Position numbers and translations under genes: made by a program. 64,000 nt of DNA from Symbiodinium natans (Eukaryota > Sar > Dinophyceae > Suessiales > Symbiodiniaceae): positions 90,001 through 154,000 of the forward strand of contig CAJNDS010002380.1 of NCBI GenBank assembly GCA_905221605.1, written 5' to 3'. Under the pieces are notes generated by a model that was not told the origin of the DNA, searched no databases, and saw only the letters and a program-made list of their open reading frames with translations. Positions 31,601-42,154 of the stretch are shown in pieces. Each line of letters starts with the position of its first letter. Position 1 is the first letter of the stretch.

Positions 31601-33614
31601 TTGGTGCAGGGATCCCCACCGGAATCGGCATCACTTCCTCTCGACCTTCGTCCTTCAACACCACTTTCCGTTCATCACTCTCAACATTGGTCTCAAACTG
31701 CTGGGACCTTCCTGCCTCAGCCGATCCACTTCCGGCTTCACGTGATGCATCCAAAGGTGGCTGCATAGCCACTCTAGCACCATCAGATGCCATGGACTCT
31801 GTCAACCAGCGTTCATACCTCCGATGACAGGCTCTCGTATGCGCACCGCCCAGCCTACGTCCATGTCGTGCATTGTCACACGCTGAGCATCCTTCCGTGT
31901 ATCCATGAGTTCTCACCCACTGAGCTGGAGGACCTGACGCTGGGGCTCTCAGTGACACAGGTGGCTCAAGAACTTCGCGCTCCTCACTTGCTGAAGGCAA
32001 CTGGGGGCCTCCGCCAAGAGTTCCAACGATGCCCTCAACAAGTTCCAGACGCCATGTCAAGGGTACACAAAGTTTCACCGACGTAGCTGCGAATGTCTTT
32101 AGCACCAACTGTCCCTCGACTCGGATGAGCGCTCGAACTTTGATGGCCTGTGACCCAAGGATGGGATGGAGGAAGGCACTTTCGGTGAACCTGGGAAGGT
32201 TAGGGGCGAGATCCTTGACTGATTGGGGAAGTTCTGCTAGGACTATGGCTCCAAACAAAGTGAAGGGTCCTTTTGGACTGGGCCTCCCAAGCACAAGATC
32301 ACAAGGTGCCATGTCACTCCCGTGCGCTTTAGAGAATCTGTTCAAACTTCCACACACGTAGCACAACGCACTGGCAAATCCTCCATGGTTGTAGCACAAG
32401 TCAAGCCCTTCCTGATTGAGATCTGACCTCAACGTCTGCAAGGACTCCTTAATCCTGCGCACACCACGTTCTGCCACTCCGACTGCTTCATGATGCTGGG
32501 GTCCTGCCTTTCGAACTTGGAAGGAGAATTCGCCAGAAGCCCCTGTGATCAAATCGGACACTGCCCCTTCAGCATCTGTGATCAACAACACCGAAGAGGA
32601 GCCTGACTCCAGACCAAACTCACGCAGCCACTTCACGATCTCTGTACGCGTCGCTACAAGATCCCCTGATGTCAAGATAGCACCAGTCATCATGCTCATG
32701 CGCTCGACAAGTACCAACACCCTCAGGTTGTCTGCTCGGACCTGCCTGTGATCTTCACCCGTGGATGACAAGTAGAAGAAATCTGCCACGACTTCACTTT
32801 CAAGTCTTCCGTTCACACGCTTGCGATGCTGAAAGACCGTTCTGGCAACTTGACAGTGCCTGCAGCCAGGATTATACGGTGTGTGTCCTTGCAATCGATG
32901 CTGTGCCAACTCTGCTTGTGTCGACCGTGTCACAGGCGCTACAAGAACTCCACCTTCAGCGGATATCGAGGAGAGGGAAAGTTCGACTTCGTTCGAAGAA
33001 CCCTGGGAGGGCTTCAACAGTGGTTTCAACCTCAACCAGGGAACATTTCCAAACAGTGTGACCTCTTTGGCTGTCAGGCCTGCAGAGGTGGCGAGCGCAA
33101 TCCCGGCACAATTTTGAGAAAAACTCCAACCGCGAAAACAAAGCATGGCCGTGGAAATAATGTTGTGGTTCGTGTCTCCTACCCAAACATTCATGCTTGC
33201 TGCATGCCACGTGTTCTCTCCACTCCCGTTCTCGAGCTGGAGTTCGACGGATATCGTCCGTTCACCAAGCATTCGCACAGAGCTGCCGTTTGCTGCAGAA
33301 AACTCTTGCCCTACATGCTGTCTCTTCGAATCATCAACGTAGACTCCAAACATCTCTGCATACTTCAGACTCAGCACTGTCACCCCTGCCCCGCTGTCCA
33401 GCAACCACCATTCCCCATCTCTCGCTTCTGCTCTCAGTCCAGCGATCACGAGTGGCCCCAGACAAACAGGCTGTTCAACAGGCAACACCGCACTCAACTG
33501 CAAACTCTCTCCTACGCTCTCGTCAGCAGCAGCGGTGTTCGATCTCATCTGTCCATTGCTCATCCCAACTGTTGCTCCAGCCCTCATCCCACACAAACGC
33601 ACCCCAGCCCTCAT
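28674..33614 (-). CDS. Ty1/copia Pol polyprotein with C-terminal methyltransferase-like domain
   Basis: One intact 1646-codon frame, ATG at 33614. Aspartic protease: LLDSGAGVTVL with Asp 73. Integrase: zinc site H239, H244, C251, C254, then the DDE triad Asp 278 (VADFF), Asp 347 (ITDAEG) and Glu 382 (AERGVRRIKE). A Ser/Pro/Glu-rich linker follows. Reverse transcriptase: ARWVCARKNPTRVRCRIVAK, then the YVDD site at 1052-1055. RNase H: FADASHAPYR (Asp 1241), SSCEAELHALQ (Glu 1283 region), LLTDSQAALD (Asp 1344), ENAADLYTK (Asp 1393). After RNase H, where copia normally ends, come about 208 more residues (from 1438) with LEVFCSEDSALC (motif I-like), HVHVSTPCSSGSPLRNF (PC motif at 1503-1504) and a terminal GRYSKVLAEGLVKAL, resembling a C5-methyltransferase fold. 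The order PR-IN-RT-RH is copia. The Pol is open throughout, although Gag upstream is broken. Confidence 0.85.
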   Translation of the reverse strand: MRAGVRLCGMRAGATVGMSNGQMRSNTAAADESVGESLQLSAVLPVEQPVCLGPLVIAGLRAEARDGEWWLLDSGAGVTVLSLKYAEMFGVYVDDSKRQHVGQEFSAANGSSVRMLGERTISVELQLENGSGENTWHAASMNVWVGDTNHNIISTAMLCFRGWSFSQNCAGIALATSAGLTAKEVTLFGNVPWLRLKPLLKPSQGSSNEVELSLSSISAEGGVLVAPVTRSTQAELAQHRLQGHTPYNPGCRHCQVARTVFQHRKRVNGRLESEVVADFFYLSSTGEDHRQVRADNLRVLVLVERMSMMTGAILTSGDLVATRTEIVKWLREFGLESGSSSVLLITDAEGAVSDLITGASGEFSFQVRKAGPQHHEAVGVAERGVRRIKESLQTLRSDLNQEGLDLCYNHGGFASALCYVCGSLNRFSKAHGSDMAPCDLVLGRPSPKGPFTLFGAIVLAELPQSVKDLAPNLPRFTESAFLHPILGSQAIKVRALIRVEGQLVLKTFAATSVKLCVPLTWRLELVEGIVGTLGGGPQLPSASEEREVLEPPVSLRAPASGPPAQWVRTHGYTEGCSACDNARHGRRLGGAHTRACHRRYERWLTESMASDGARVAMQPPLDASREAGSGSAEAGRSQQFETNVESDERKVVLKDEGREEVMPIPVGIPAPMAGRPPSSSEHEPRPEREQRSGGEVSTRDVASGSTGDGPELKRVRVVEPASPSASSRPSLLQRRPAKSSEHMQVDEQGSGPRVPEQKGVKRHPDVELVDLEDEIRASGPQEPRRLEGLCWSSNACESVLLSDVVTSPSMFDVEVNSIRFRDGSQDAKSESFMLGGRRVLIWKPDAGVDDSTLEELPGDLVFSGMQEELTNLERCQTGRAILEHEMKILKAKNPSLRLIPARWVCARKNPTRVRCRIVAKDLAHGSARKQGFSSPTPSHDAMMLTLIFMATRDMQGCAADIGHAFMNSPLDTKSNPVVLKLPLSISSEDGQAIFFFLYCALNGLRDASLAWLKLLSSLIRPLGLLSDAREPCLFAGVVWHKDRSSRVMIICYVDDLLIVTDDQWAEDLVLSAIGKRVTVKVTGRVKTSSQGGGMVEFIGRCIRRWPGQSAVEVGVKPEYLQSCFDAFGIQKGTTAVPDLAGLLEKTGAPVLTSEAYSRFRRVLGKVLWYAQTRQDLKLMIGLISTQQAAPTQSTEAALRALLRYLYTDRHVALRLPSSELSGEFLECSEDVLRNGVHVFADASHAPYRFIGRRGITGGAICFGGGLVRGIAKVQGVVCLSSCEAELHALQYAAQETIGFLHLLDRVFTAFGELQGSIDVQMSAHAEDEGGEEQHDKIYTELLTDSQAALDVIHAEDVPKRSRHVEIRLAWMREHLLRGRLKLRWLRGAENAADLYTKNLGTRLFQEHRTRLGFITQDGHVEALYMLSQLRVSPESMKESDEVAVLEVFCSEDSALCQVCGSLGVPYCGITANAETSRVLAETIKVITAWKNRGLWIHVHVSTPCSSGSPLRNFVQRCTKSDLEWEALMRSAEKYLRLGDGRTFELPKQNMIWKRRGTQNVLRAAGLVYPVDVWLCATGVLSRSGLPVSKRLRFMCSHLECAQKLFDMFGSCSCQTHASFHDIDYTATGRYSKVLAEGLVKALKATN
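28677..29303 (-). other. methyltransferase-like domain at the end of copia Pol
   Basis: Residues 1438-1646 of the polyprotein. Blocks in order: VAVLEVFCSEDSALCQVCGS (SAM-binding motif I position), a stretch ending GLWIHVHVSTPCSSGSP (the motif IV PC dipeptide with candidate nucleophile Cys), FELPKQNMIW where a motif VI ENV-like block would fall (the Glu is at a displaced position), KRLRFMC, and GRYSKVLAEGLVKAL (motif X-like). The classical FxGxGG and ENV signatures are imperfect, so it may be a catalytically dead or strongly diverged member. Cytosine methyltransferase capture by dinoflagellate and algal retrotransposons has been published; whether this belongs to the same set needs an alignment. 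Confidence 0.5.
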
Positions 33615-34020
33615 CGACCTGCGGATGCTCAGGCACTGGCGGCAAAGACTCCACTAATTCAAACATCTTTCCTTTCTTGCCCTTTCCAGGACCTTTTTCT
33701 CCCTTTTCTTTGCCCTTTGCCTTTCCTTTTCCTTTATCCTTTCCTTTTCCATCTTTGCCTTTTCCTCGTTCCTTTCCTTTCTCCTTTCCTTTTCCCTTTC
33801 CAGAGGATGAGGCTGAGCCGTGGGCTTTACTGCAATGCGCGCTGATGTGTCCTAGTTCCCCACAAGAAAAACACTTCACCTTGGACATGTCTGTGCTACA
33901 GTTTTCTGTCTTGTGATTCTTCCTACCACAACGACCACACCGTTCAGCACTTACCGCAGAAACTAACACATCATGCCATGCACCGTCATGCTCACCATGC
34001 ACACTCATACTGTCCGTCAT
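33523..34020 (-). CDS. copia nucleocapsid part with two CCHC zinc knuckles
   Basis: ATG near 34020 (MTDSMSVHGEHDG). Two retroviral-type knuckles: CGRCGRKNHKTENC and CFSCGELGHISAHC, both Cx2Cx4Hx4C, followed by a long Gly/Lys (GKGKEKGK) basic stretch and an acidic Trp-rich tail (DEGWSNSWDEQWTDE). It binds and packages element RNA. It is in the same frame as the Gag segment upstream, separated by one TGA. Pol overlaps its end by 92 bases and is in the +1 frame relative to it, so Pol may be made by a +1 shift (as in Ty1) or from its own ATG. Confidence 0.8.
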   Translation of the reverse strand: MTDSMSVHGEHDGAWHDVLVSAVSAERCGRCGRKNHKTENCSTDMSKVKCFSCGELGHISAHCSKAHGSASSSGKGKGKEKGKERGKGKDGKGKDKGKGKAKGKEKGEKGPGKGKKGKMFELVESLPPVPEHPQVDEGWGAFVWDEGWSNSWDEQWTDEIEHRCC

Positions 34021-34032
34021 CGTTCCATGCTG

Positions 34033-34035
34033 TCA
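34033..34035 (-). promoter_or_regulatory. in-frame TGA (TGAC context) inside copia Gag
   Basis: Frame reads ATT TGA CAG CAT and stays open on both sides. As in the 5.7-10.9 kb element, the stop is UGA followed by C. It may be readthrough or a nonsense mutation. Confidence 0.4.
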
Positions 34036-34524
34036 TATCAAACACCTCATACACTTGCTTCTTTCCCGGTTCAGGTCCAAGAAAAGTCTCTGCTGACGCT
34101 CAAAACGAAGAGCTGCACTCCGACATAACTGATACGTTTCTGCTTCCGAGTGATGCAGAACGTACTTCTTCGCTTCTTCTGGCAAACTCCGCAGCAAAAT
34201 CACAAGCATGTCTCCATCTCCGATGCTCAACCCTTGCCTGTCTGGTGCTGTTGGCAGCGTGCCCAACAGCTTGGCGTAACGTGACACCTCCATGTCGATC
34301 TTTCTGATCACATCACCAACCATCGTAGCTGCATTCATTTCTGAATTTATCAAGGCGAATATTCTGTGCAACAGTTCCGACCGCAAGGCCTCTGCTCCAC
34401 TGCGCAACAAAAACTGCTGAGCCAGCTGCCTCAGCTCGTACCCACAGTTCACATTCCCCAAACTTCTGGCTGGATCTGCAAGAGACCCATCAAGTGGCAA
34501 ACCTTCGCTGAACGCCTGTATCAT
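34033..34524 (-). CDS. copia Gag, middle segment
   Basis: Reads MIQAFSEGLPLDGS then YELRQLAQQFLLRSGAEALR and LLRSLPEEAKKYVLHHSEAE, a helical capsid-type region typical of copia Gag in dinoflagellates. It starts with ATG that overlaps the TGA of the preceding segment (ATGA), so either reinitiation or a one-base frameshift mutation links them. It ends at TGA 34033-34035, after which the same frame continues into the zinc-knuckle segment. Confidence 0.65.
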   Translation of the reverse strand: MIQAFSEGLPLDGSLADPARSLGNVNCGYELRQLAQQFLLRSGAEALRSELLHRIFALINSEMNAATMVGDVIRKIDMEVSRYAKLLGTLPTAPDRQGLSIGDGDMLVILLRSLPEEAKKYVLHHSEAETYQLCRSAALRFERQQRLFLDLNRERSKCMRCLI

Positions 34525-35316
34525 GAGGTTGCCCTAGCATGGTCCAAGAAAGCTGCTTTCAACAAGCCATACAGCCTCGACCGTGTCTTCTGCTCTTCAT
34601 TCAACGAATGTTGCCAAATCGTATCTGGCCAACGCACACACATGCCTATCTCTTCTGCAAACACAACGCTCGCCAGCGCTGCCCAACTTTGAAGCGACAC
34701 TACGTAGTCTGCAAACCCAGCAACCTCTTGCTCACGCGTGCTCCACTTCTCTGCATGGGTCACAGGAGGCTGACCCAACCATTTCTCAGATCGCGAAAAC
34801 ACATCCAGCTCCAGGAAGCACACCCGACGTTTGTGGCATGAACTGCTCTCGCCTAGGTTCTACAGGTACTGGCACCGGTCCAAACTGCTCAGACACTCCA
34901 CGCGCCTGCATTCCAAGTTGCTCCTGAAGCGCCGTTTGCGCCGCTTGAGCTTGCTGTGGATGAGCTGCTGCATCTGGACCAAAACGTCCTGACCAGCCAT
35001 GCCTTGCCTGGCACCCATGGGGCTTGTCCGAAGCTGCACGCTCGTCTTTGTAAAGGTCGAACTGCACTGTGGAGGCACGTCCTGGCGAATTGCTTGTGTT
35101 TTGCGGCCCTGAAAGCGGAGTCGCCCGACTGTAACTTGGGCTTTGTCCTGGCAATGCTGCTAGCGCAGTTGAGTTTTTCTGTGGATAGTCACGCTTTAAG
35201 CTCTGGGGAGTTGACCAACGTGGCCTTAACGTTTTTCTGAGGTTGTGCAGAGTCGCTTGCTGGACATTGCAGATGAAAGTTTTTTGGCAGGCTTGGACTT
35301 TGAACAGCAAAGACAT
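34521..35316 (-). pseudogene. copia Gag, N-terminal part broken by a frameshift
   Basis: The 5' frame (35316-34786) has SPGRASTVQFDLYKDERAA, QQAQAAQTALQEQLG and ends soon after GVLPGAG. The next frame (34823-34521, +1) picks up with LELDVFSRSEKWLGQPPVTH and WSTREQEVAGFADYVVSLQ then WAALASVVFAEEI. Together they are the matrix/capsid start of a dinoflagellate copia Gag. The slip near 34815 and the ATGA break at 34521 make this copy unlikely to produce normal Gag, although Pol is intact. The 5' LTR expected above 35316 was not recognised. Confidence 0.6.
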
Positions 35317-35399
35317 TTAAGCGTGTTGCAGGCCCGGATTTTAAGTTGCCATGCGCCCAATGAAGAAGAAGATCTTGGGGAAGGGCGTCCCCAGCGACA

Positions 35400-35850
35400 A
35401 GGTTGTGCACGTGGGTTTGGAGTGGGTTTGACCATGTTTTGAAGGGACTGAGAACAGCAGGTGGGTTTGGGGTGGGTTCGGCGTGGGTTTGGGGTGGGTT
35501 TGGCTGAGTTTGACCATGCTTGGAATGGACTGGGGTGGGTTTGACAGTGTTTTGAAAGGACTCGGGGTTGGGTTGGACCTGTTCAGAAGGGGTGCGGGTG
35601 GTGGGGTGGGTTTGACCGTGTTTTGAAGGTGGGATGGCTTTGGGGTGGTTTTGACCATGCTTTGACGGGGCTGGGATGGGTTTGACCAGGTTTTGAAGGC
35701 GCTCTTAGCTTTCGGGTGGGTTTGGGGTGGGCTTGGGCGGGTTTGACCAGGCTACGAAGGGGCTGGGTTGGGTTTGACCTCTTTTGAAAGGGTTGGGGTG
35801 AGGGGGGCCTTGACTGTGTTTTGAAGAGGCTGGGAAGGGGGCTTGATTTC
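35400..35850 (+). repeat. GGTGGGTTTGACCATGTTTTGAAGG minisatellite
   Basis: About ten degenerate units of 35-60 bp with GGGTGGGTTTGACC and TTTTGAAGGGACTGG blocks. Minus-strand peptides through it (MVKTTPKPS-type) are repeat artefacts. Confidence 0.75.
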
Positions 35851-35859
35851 CACAGCAAG

Positions 35860-38800
35860 TGCTAGGAGACCGAGTTCCTGCAGCAGCTTAACCTGCTTGA
35901 GAACATAGCGAAGGTCACTTTCCTGCTGCGTGATGGAGGCCCTCCACCCCCGTAGAGTCTTAGCAAAACGGACCAAGGTGGCGAGCCTGCCCGCGAACGG
36001 CGGAGTCGCTGTGTTCCCGAATTAAAAAACATTGTTTTGTTATTCCGGGAAGCCTAGGACTCCACGGCACTCTATTGGTAAATTGTAATTTGCGAGGACT
36101 CCGCCGACTCCGCCGAGGCTTGTCACGCCGACTCCGCCAGAGCTACAGTAGGTGCCCCTTTAATCTTGATTAGCGACGCCGCGTCAGTGGGCAGGGGTAG
36201 AGTTGCGGGAAGAGCACGTGACTAATTCGCTGGAAGTGTGTCAGATAGTCGAAGCAGAAGGCAGTGTGTGCGTGAGGCTTGCAGCTGTGATTCTGTGACC
36301 TCCAAATCTGGGGTCGAAAAATCTAGGCAATTCTGGCTTCGTGTGTGTGGGCCTCCCCTGTAAGTCTGGCATCTTCGACAGCGGAAAGCTTTGCAGCACT
36401 GCATCTTGGTTGCTGAGCGGAGGCTGTGCATCCTTGCAAGCCGCTTGCTGTGCAGCGAAACTTGAATTTCTGTCTTTTTCTGAGCGACCGGATTTGATTG
36501 CTCAATGCATTCACCAGTCTTCTCTGGGCCCCTAAAGTGGGTGTGATGGCCTTTTATGCTTGTGGGACATTCCGAAACTGCAGCAAATCTGATCTTGTCT
36601 GTGCGAAACAAAGACAAGGAAGAAACCGTGGTAAAACCGCAGTGGGACAAAAGCCGAAGCTTTGGCACTTGAGCCATGGAATAAGAGGTTGTGCTTCTTC
36701 GTTATGCACACGGCTATGCTTCAAAGCAATGCAGCTGCTTCCAAGCTCCCTCAAAGTGCAGATGGGCAACAGTCATTGCAGCAAATCATAGAACGAATCT
36801 CTCCTAATTGCTTTTTCTGCGTGGTAACTATTGCAGATTTGGCTTGTTCTGCAGATCGACGTTGCACAGGTTTGGGAAGCCGTGGCTTTGGCTGCGGTCT
36901 TGCATTGTTACAAAGGTGGAGAAGTGTTAAAAAGTGTTGGAAGCCTTCAAAGTCTTCAAAGCCTTCAAAGGCAAAGATTCGAAGAAGACTTTAAAGCCCG
37001 TTCGTGCTGAAGGTCTGGAGATTGAGAAATTCTCATTGAATGCCTCCATCTTTTTCATTAGAGCGGCCACCGTTTTTTGTTCCACAGTTGAAGTGCGCAG
37101 ATCTTTTCAGAGCTGAGTTTAAAAGCAAGTGTAATTCCAAATCCAAAAACCCAAACTGAGCCATCGCTAAATTTAAGTTTATCCTCAAATACAAAGGCCA
37201 TGGTTGCAGAATTTAGAGCAATGTAGAATATTTGTTAGGAACATAACAGAGGAGAAATGCGACGCACACGAATTCTGCAAGTTCCTCACCGTTAACTTAC
37301 CATAGGTTCTTCTTCCCAATTCGGGCACAAGCTTTGGCGCAAATATGTTTTGAGCGTTCAAACAACGTTGGATTTAAACGTTTTAGCGGGGGGGTGGCTG
37401 TTTTCCGAATTAGTAGACCAAGGAACCTTTAAAACAAGTTTTCCATTGAGCATGAGCCAAGCATTGAAAAGACAAAGTTTGAGCCCGCTCGCAGTTCCAC
37501 TGTTACGGCATCGTGACTTGTTCTTGTAGAAACAGAAATTCATTTTTATCCTTTGGCTTGCTTTCTGTTCTAAGGAAAATTTTTGGTTGCCGTTTCATCA
37601 GGTTGCCAACTGTAAGACATTTACACCTGCTGTCCGCATTCCACCATTCCGTGCTCCACATTTACGGTTCATGCGTCAGTCTCCACGCTTCATTCCGCGT
37701 GCTGCGCTCCACGCTCCAATCTTGCAAGATGTGAGAAAATCCCGAGGGGTTGGTTATAGATTCAAATTATTTTCATCTGTGAGGCAGAGGCGCATTCAGT
37801 ATTCAACGTCTTTACGTGTCCATGTGCATGTTTTTTTTTTCCAATCCGCGCAGAAGGAGTCTTTCGTTCTGCAAAGTAGAGCCATCCCTGCTGCCGAGGG
37901 ATGAGCAGATGTGTGAAGCCACTGCTGCGGCTGCAGACTCCTGTAAACACACCAAAACATGTTGCTGTATGACATAACGCAAAGGCTTTGAGCAAGCTGT
38001 TTATGATCAAACACAAGGAAATCCAACAGACAAGGTGTGCATGTCATGGACGTTGATGCATCTCATGTTGGGAACGCACATGGTGATTGCAGCAGTCGGT
38101 AAAGCCATCACGTATTGAACTGTTGTTGCTTGGAGCCATTGGCTAATGACCAAGGAACCATATGGTGAAGCGCTGAGCATTAAGGTTTCATATCTAGGAC
38201 AATGGCATGCTGGCTTGGAGCCTTTCTTGGTAGACCCGAAGGCACCCGTCCGGCACATGGAAGTGATTGATGATTTGGTGGTGTGTACTCATGTTGATGC
38301 CAGGCTTGACGACAGCATCGCAAAATCGGCCCATACACGGCAACAGCCTTATAGGGTTGTTGCAGTGCTGCCGGTGATTTCCTTCACGTGTGTGAGGCGT
38401 TGGAGAGTTCCGAACTTAGCAGCTCAGGTGGGTATCCGCAACCAGTGTCCGGCACCGAATGATGGCTTTCATGTTAATGTGTTCACTTCGCAAGTCCCCA
38501 TAGTTTCGGGTTGATCCAGAGTCTGAACTGAAGGGCTTCAAGGTGCGGATTTGGCAGTTCAAATCCCGAGCCTAATTTGGTTCTCACCTGGCTTCGGGTC
38601 CAGTCATGCTCACCCAACGAATTTCCGTCCAGCAGAAGTTTGCTCCCGAGCTCTAAAGCTTGAAGCCTTTTGAGGCCCTGAACCCCCGAAACCGTGAGTC
38701 CAAAGCTGTAAAGGCAGTGGTCGGCATGGCCTTGGTGCACGGAGTTCAGCACAGAGGGCACGTTGCAGCGGGGGATTTTGCGTGATTTGGGAGTTTTTGG

Positions 38801-39230
38801 GGGTGTCGGGGGTTTCGGGGGGTTTGGGAGTTGTGGTGTTTGTGGCTTTCGGGGTTCGCAAGTTTTGGGGTTAGCGTTTTAAGTTTGGGGGTTTGAGGGT
38901 TTGGGGGCTGGAATTCCTGGGTGCAGGCAAGGCGGATTTGGAGGCATTGCGCTTCTGTTGGGATGTGAAGGTCTGTGAGAGGTTGGCCGTTCGCAGTTGA
39001 CTGATGGAACCAGGTTGAGATCTAGGGAGCAAAGCGCCACGAACGGATGCCTTAAACCCTAAAGCCCCAAACGCCCACAAGCCCCACAAAACACCCCAAG
39101 ACCCCGATGCGCCACCAAACCCTCAAGCCCTTAAACTCCCTAAGGCCTTCAAACCCCAAACTCCCGCAAGGCCCGGGCCTGAAGATGGAGCTGCAGGAGC
39201 AAAACCTTGCGGGTTGAATTCATTGCCGTT
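35860..39230. other. long stretch without a recognised gene
   Basis: Normal-complexity DNA with scattered short frames. The plus frame 38146-38514 (about 120 codons) is the most protein-like but shows no family motif. Repeats of CGACTCCGCCGA occur near 36105-36150. The interspersed telomere-like tracts have not yet begun here. Confidence 0.4.
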
Positions 39231-39264
39231 TGGCTTGCTGGCTATATAGGTACCTTTGCCTTGA

Positions 39265-39303
39265 TTCCCGAAACCCGAAACCCTAAACCCTAAACTCTAA
39301 ACC
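39265..39303 (+). repeat. telomere-like CCCTAAA tract before a candidate exon
   Basis: CCCGAAACCCTAAACCCTAA-type units end just before a protein-like plus frame (39313-39412) reading ALTPGGSPRAHQACLARDPE then HIGRMWKRYGRTQ with a possible GTTCTG donor. The exon itself is a weak candidate. Confidence 0.6.
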
Positions 39304-39713
39304 CTTGAAAGCGGCCCTCACGCCGGGAGGAAGCCCTAGGGCCCACCAAGCGTGCCTGGCACGAGACCCAGAGCACATCGGGCGGATGTGGAAGAGATAC
39401 GGCAGAACACAGGGTTCTGTTGCACGTGCAGAGGAGAGTTGCAATTGGGGAGTTGGGTCTATCCTCATGTTGTCTCACATTGGGTTACGGTCTGTGGTCT
39501 CACCAGTGGAACTTCAACCATCCGAGAGTGAGACCTGACGCACCTTGATAGCTTCAGCAGCACCATTCGTATCATTTTAAGTTTTTTGTTCTTAGTATGA
39601 CGAGTGCTGGTTAGAATTGGGGTTTTGCGTCTGTTGGCGGAATGAAAGCCTCGAAGCCTCCCCTCAAACCAAGGTTTTGGAGAAAGCAATGGGAACTCCT
39701 CCATAACCCCAAA

Positions 39714-39790
39714 CCCCAAACCCTAAACCCTAAACCCTAAGCCCTAAACCCTAAACCCTAACCCTAAACCCCTGAACCCTAAACCCTAAA
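39714..39790 (+). repeat. telomere-like CCCTAAA array
   Basis: About ten units of CCCTAAA with single-base variants. Confidence 0.9.
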
Positions 39791-41274
39791 GCCATTGAAG
39801 CGCCCTTCTTCGTTGAACGGGGCTGGGTAGTTCAAGGCTTTGGGTTCCTGCTTCCTGCTTGGTGGGTCTTGTCTTGGGTTTGCCTCGGGTCCGTTTGGGT
39901 TTTCTGCGCTTCCCCTTGTGTTCTCATGGGTCCCCCTACAGAACCTTCAAGCGCCAAGCAAAAGCCCAGAGGCCCGACGGTGTCGGAGAGGTGGGGCTCG
40001 TGCCTGCAATCGGTTTGGGCATCAGAATGCAAGGGGTCCAGGCCGTCTAGGCCCTGCGTCTTGAGTCGTTGAGCCGTCAACCCAAACGCCCAGGGCTCTC
40101 GTTGCAGGGTATGTGCGGTCCATGGGAGCCAGGGCCGAACATGGCCGAACTGTAGGTCTAGACATGCTGGTCTTAGAAATCTTCCCAAACGTATATGCGC
40201 ATGAAGTTTGCAGGCATTGCCGACTTGCACTTCAGCAAAGCGCATCTGCACCAACCAGGCAGGGGGTCCTCTGGGTGGCCACTTGGGGGGCACCTTAGTC
40301 AAGAGCAAACACTCGAAGCTCGGATCCCGTTTCGAGGCCCCCGAAACTGCCCTTGGGCCACTCGGTCTCACCGTGCCTTGTGTGGGTTCTTCGAAACTAG
40401 GGCCTTCTTTCTCAACACCGGGATTCTTTCTAAACAGGTTTCTCAAAACAGGGGCCCTCATCAGAACAAGTTCCCCCCCCCATGTGGCCAGGTCTACCAC
40501 ACCCGCAAGCGTGCCCGTGAGCCGGAAGCCTTGGCTGTCCACAGCTGAGGGCTGCTCCGGTAGGAGACTTGAAGGTCCATGTAGCTGCCCGAGTTGAAAC
40601 CCTGCTCAGACGGACCCGAAAAGAACCTTCAAGCAGGGGTTAGTTCAGTCTCGAATACCTGGCCTGTCTAGGTGTCAGCTCCAAGAATGCTCGGGCATTG
40701 CACCGTTCACATTTACAATCTAGGTACGATTTCCAGTGTTAACATTGGCATTGTGAAGGCCTTGAGAGGGCGTCGCGAAGTGAGGGAGATTTTTTCGGGA
40801 ATTTCCGAGTCGACCATACCATAAGATCCCAAGGGGCTCCAAGGGACTTTAGGCCCTAAACCGAGCATTCGATGTTGCGGAATGTTTGTCCAGGGTTCGG
40901 CCCTGTGAAAGACGTGGGTCGTCGTATCAGGGTCTTGAGCCGCGTGCTGACCGGTGCACAGCACGAGCGCAACCAGAAACGGTGTTGGATCTCGGTGTGC
41001 TTGGGGAAAAACAGTGGTGCTGCTGTGGCCCCCTTGTTGCCTTCTTGCGAAGAGGCTTTCTCGCAATGCCCATGGTTGCCAGTGTGAAGCATGTGAAGCT
41101 TCTGTGGGCCCCCACTACCAGGGTCCTGAGCCAGCTCGGTTTTGGGGTTCTTAGGGTTTTAAAAGTTTTGGGACAATTTAGGCAGTAGAAGCCCTTGAGC
41201 GCCAACATCCGAAACTCCTCCGCCACCCCTAAACGCAATCCTGCCTCAATGTTTCCTCAATGCCCCTACCCTAC

Positions 41275-41350
41275 CCCAAACCCCAAACAACAAACCCTAA
41301 ACGCTAAACGCTGAACCCTGAACCCTAAACCCTACACCCTAAACCCTAAA
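41275..41350 (+). repeat. telomere-like CCCTAAA array
   Basis: Units CCCTAAA, ACGCTAA, CCCTGAA and CCCTACA. Confidence 0.85.
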
Positions 41351-42009
41351 CTCAGCCCTCAGCAATTTCAGGGGCTCGAAGCGGATGTGCTTGCGCCCGA
41401 CAGCGGCCGCGGCAGTTCCAAAATGCAGAGCCTCGGTTCTCTCCCAGCTTTCTCAAGGATGGTGGATGAATCTCCAAGGTTTTAGAGTTTTGCTGAGGTT
41501 AAGCGTTGAGAGACTTTTGGGGGGTGAACCATGGTGGAGCTTTTGGGCTCCCAATCACGTTTTTTCAAACCTCTCAGCAAGAGACGCTAGCAAGGAGGCA
41601 TCCTATACCGCCATCCTTTCACCTCCAAGATCTCCCCGGCACACCCCCTCCCCCACCCCCCACTTCCTGAGGTCCTAGAGCCTTGACTGAACCTAAGCCC
41701 CAATCCCCACTTCCTCAACCCGAAGCATCCTTTTAGCCCGAGTGGAGTGCAGCTCTCCTAACCCTTCCAAACGGAAGTCCCGCTCAGGAATGTTACGGCT
41801 TTGGGGTCCGGTGCCCGTCAATTTCTGGGACCTTCACCAGATCGGGAGCAGGAGTATTTTGCCTTGGGGCTTTTGTGCCCTACTCCCCAAGCTCCCAAAA
41901 AAGTCGCTCCCGCAAATCCTAGATTCAGCCCGAAAACTCTAAGCCCTACGCTTGCGGGAGGGCTGTCCATTCGGCGGTCCCAGCAAAGTTGTTGAGTTCA
42001 CCATTTACC

Positions 42010-42142
42010 TTGAACCCTAAACCCTGAAAGCCTTCATTCCTGAACCTCGAACCATATCAAAACTCTGAGACTCTAAGCCCCTAAGCCCTAAACCTCTAAA
42101 CCCCAAGCCCTAAATCCCTAAACCCTAAACCCTAAACCCTCA
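42010..42142 (+). repeat. telomere-like CCCTAAA array
   Basis: Degenerate units that become regular at 42111-42140, directly before the candidate exon at 42155. Confidence 0.85.
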
Positions 42143-42154
42143 AAAGCCTTCAAG

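Noticed and set aside
28674-36200. LTR pair for the copia element
   Set aside because: I compared the regions below 28660 and above 35316 by eye and found no matching several-hundred-base repeats; a dot plot would be decisive.
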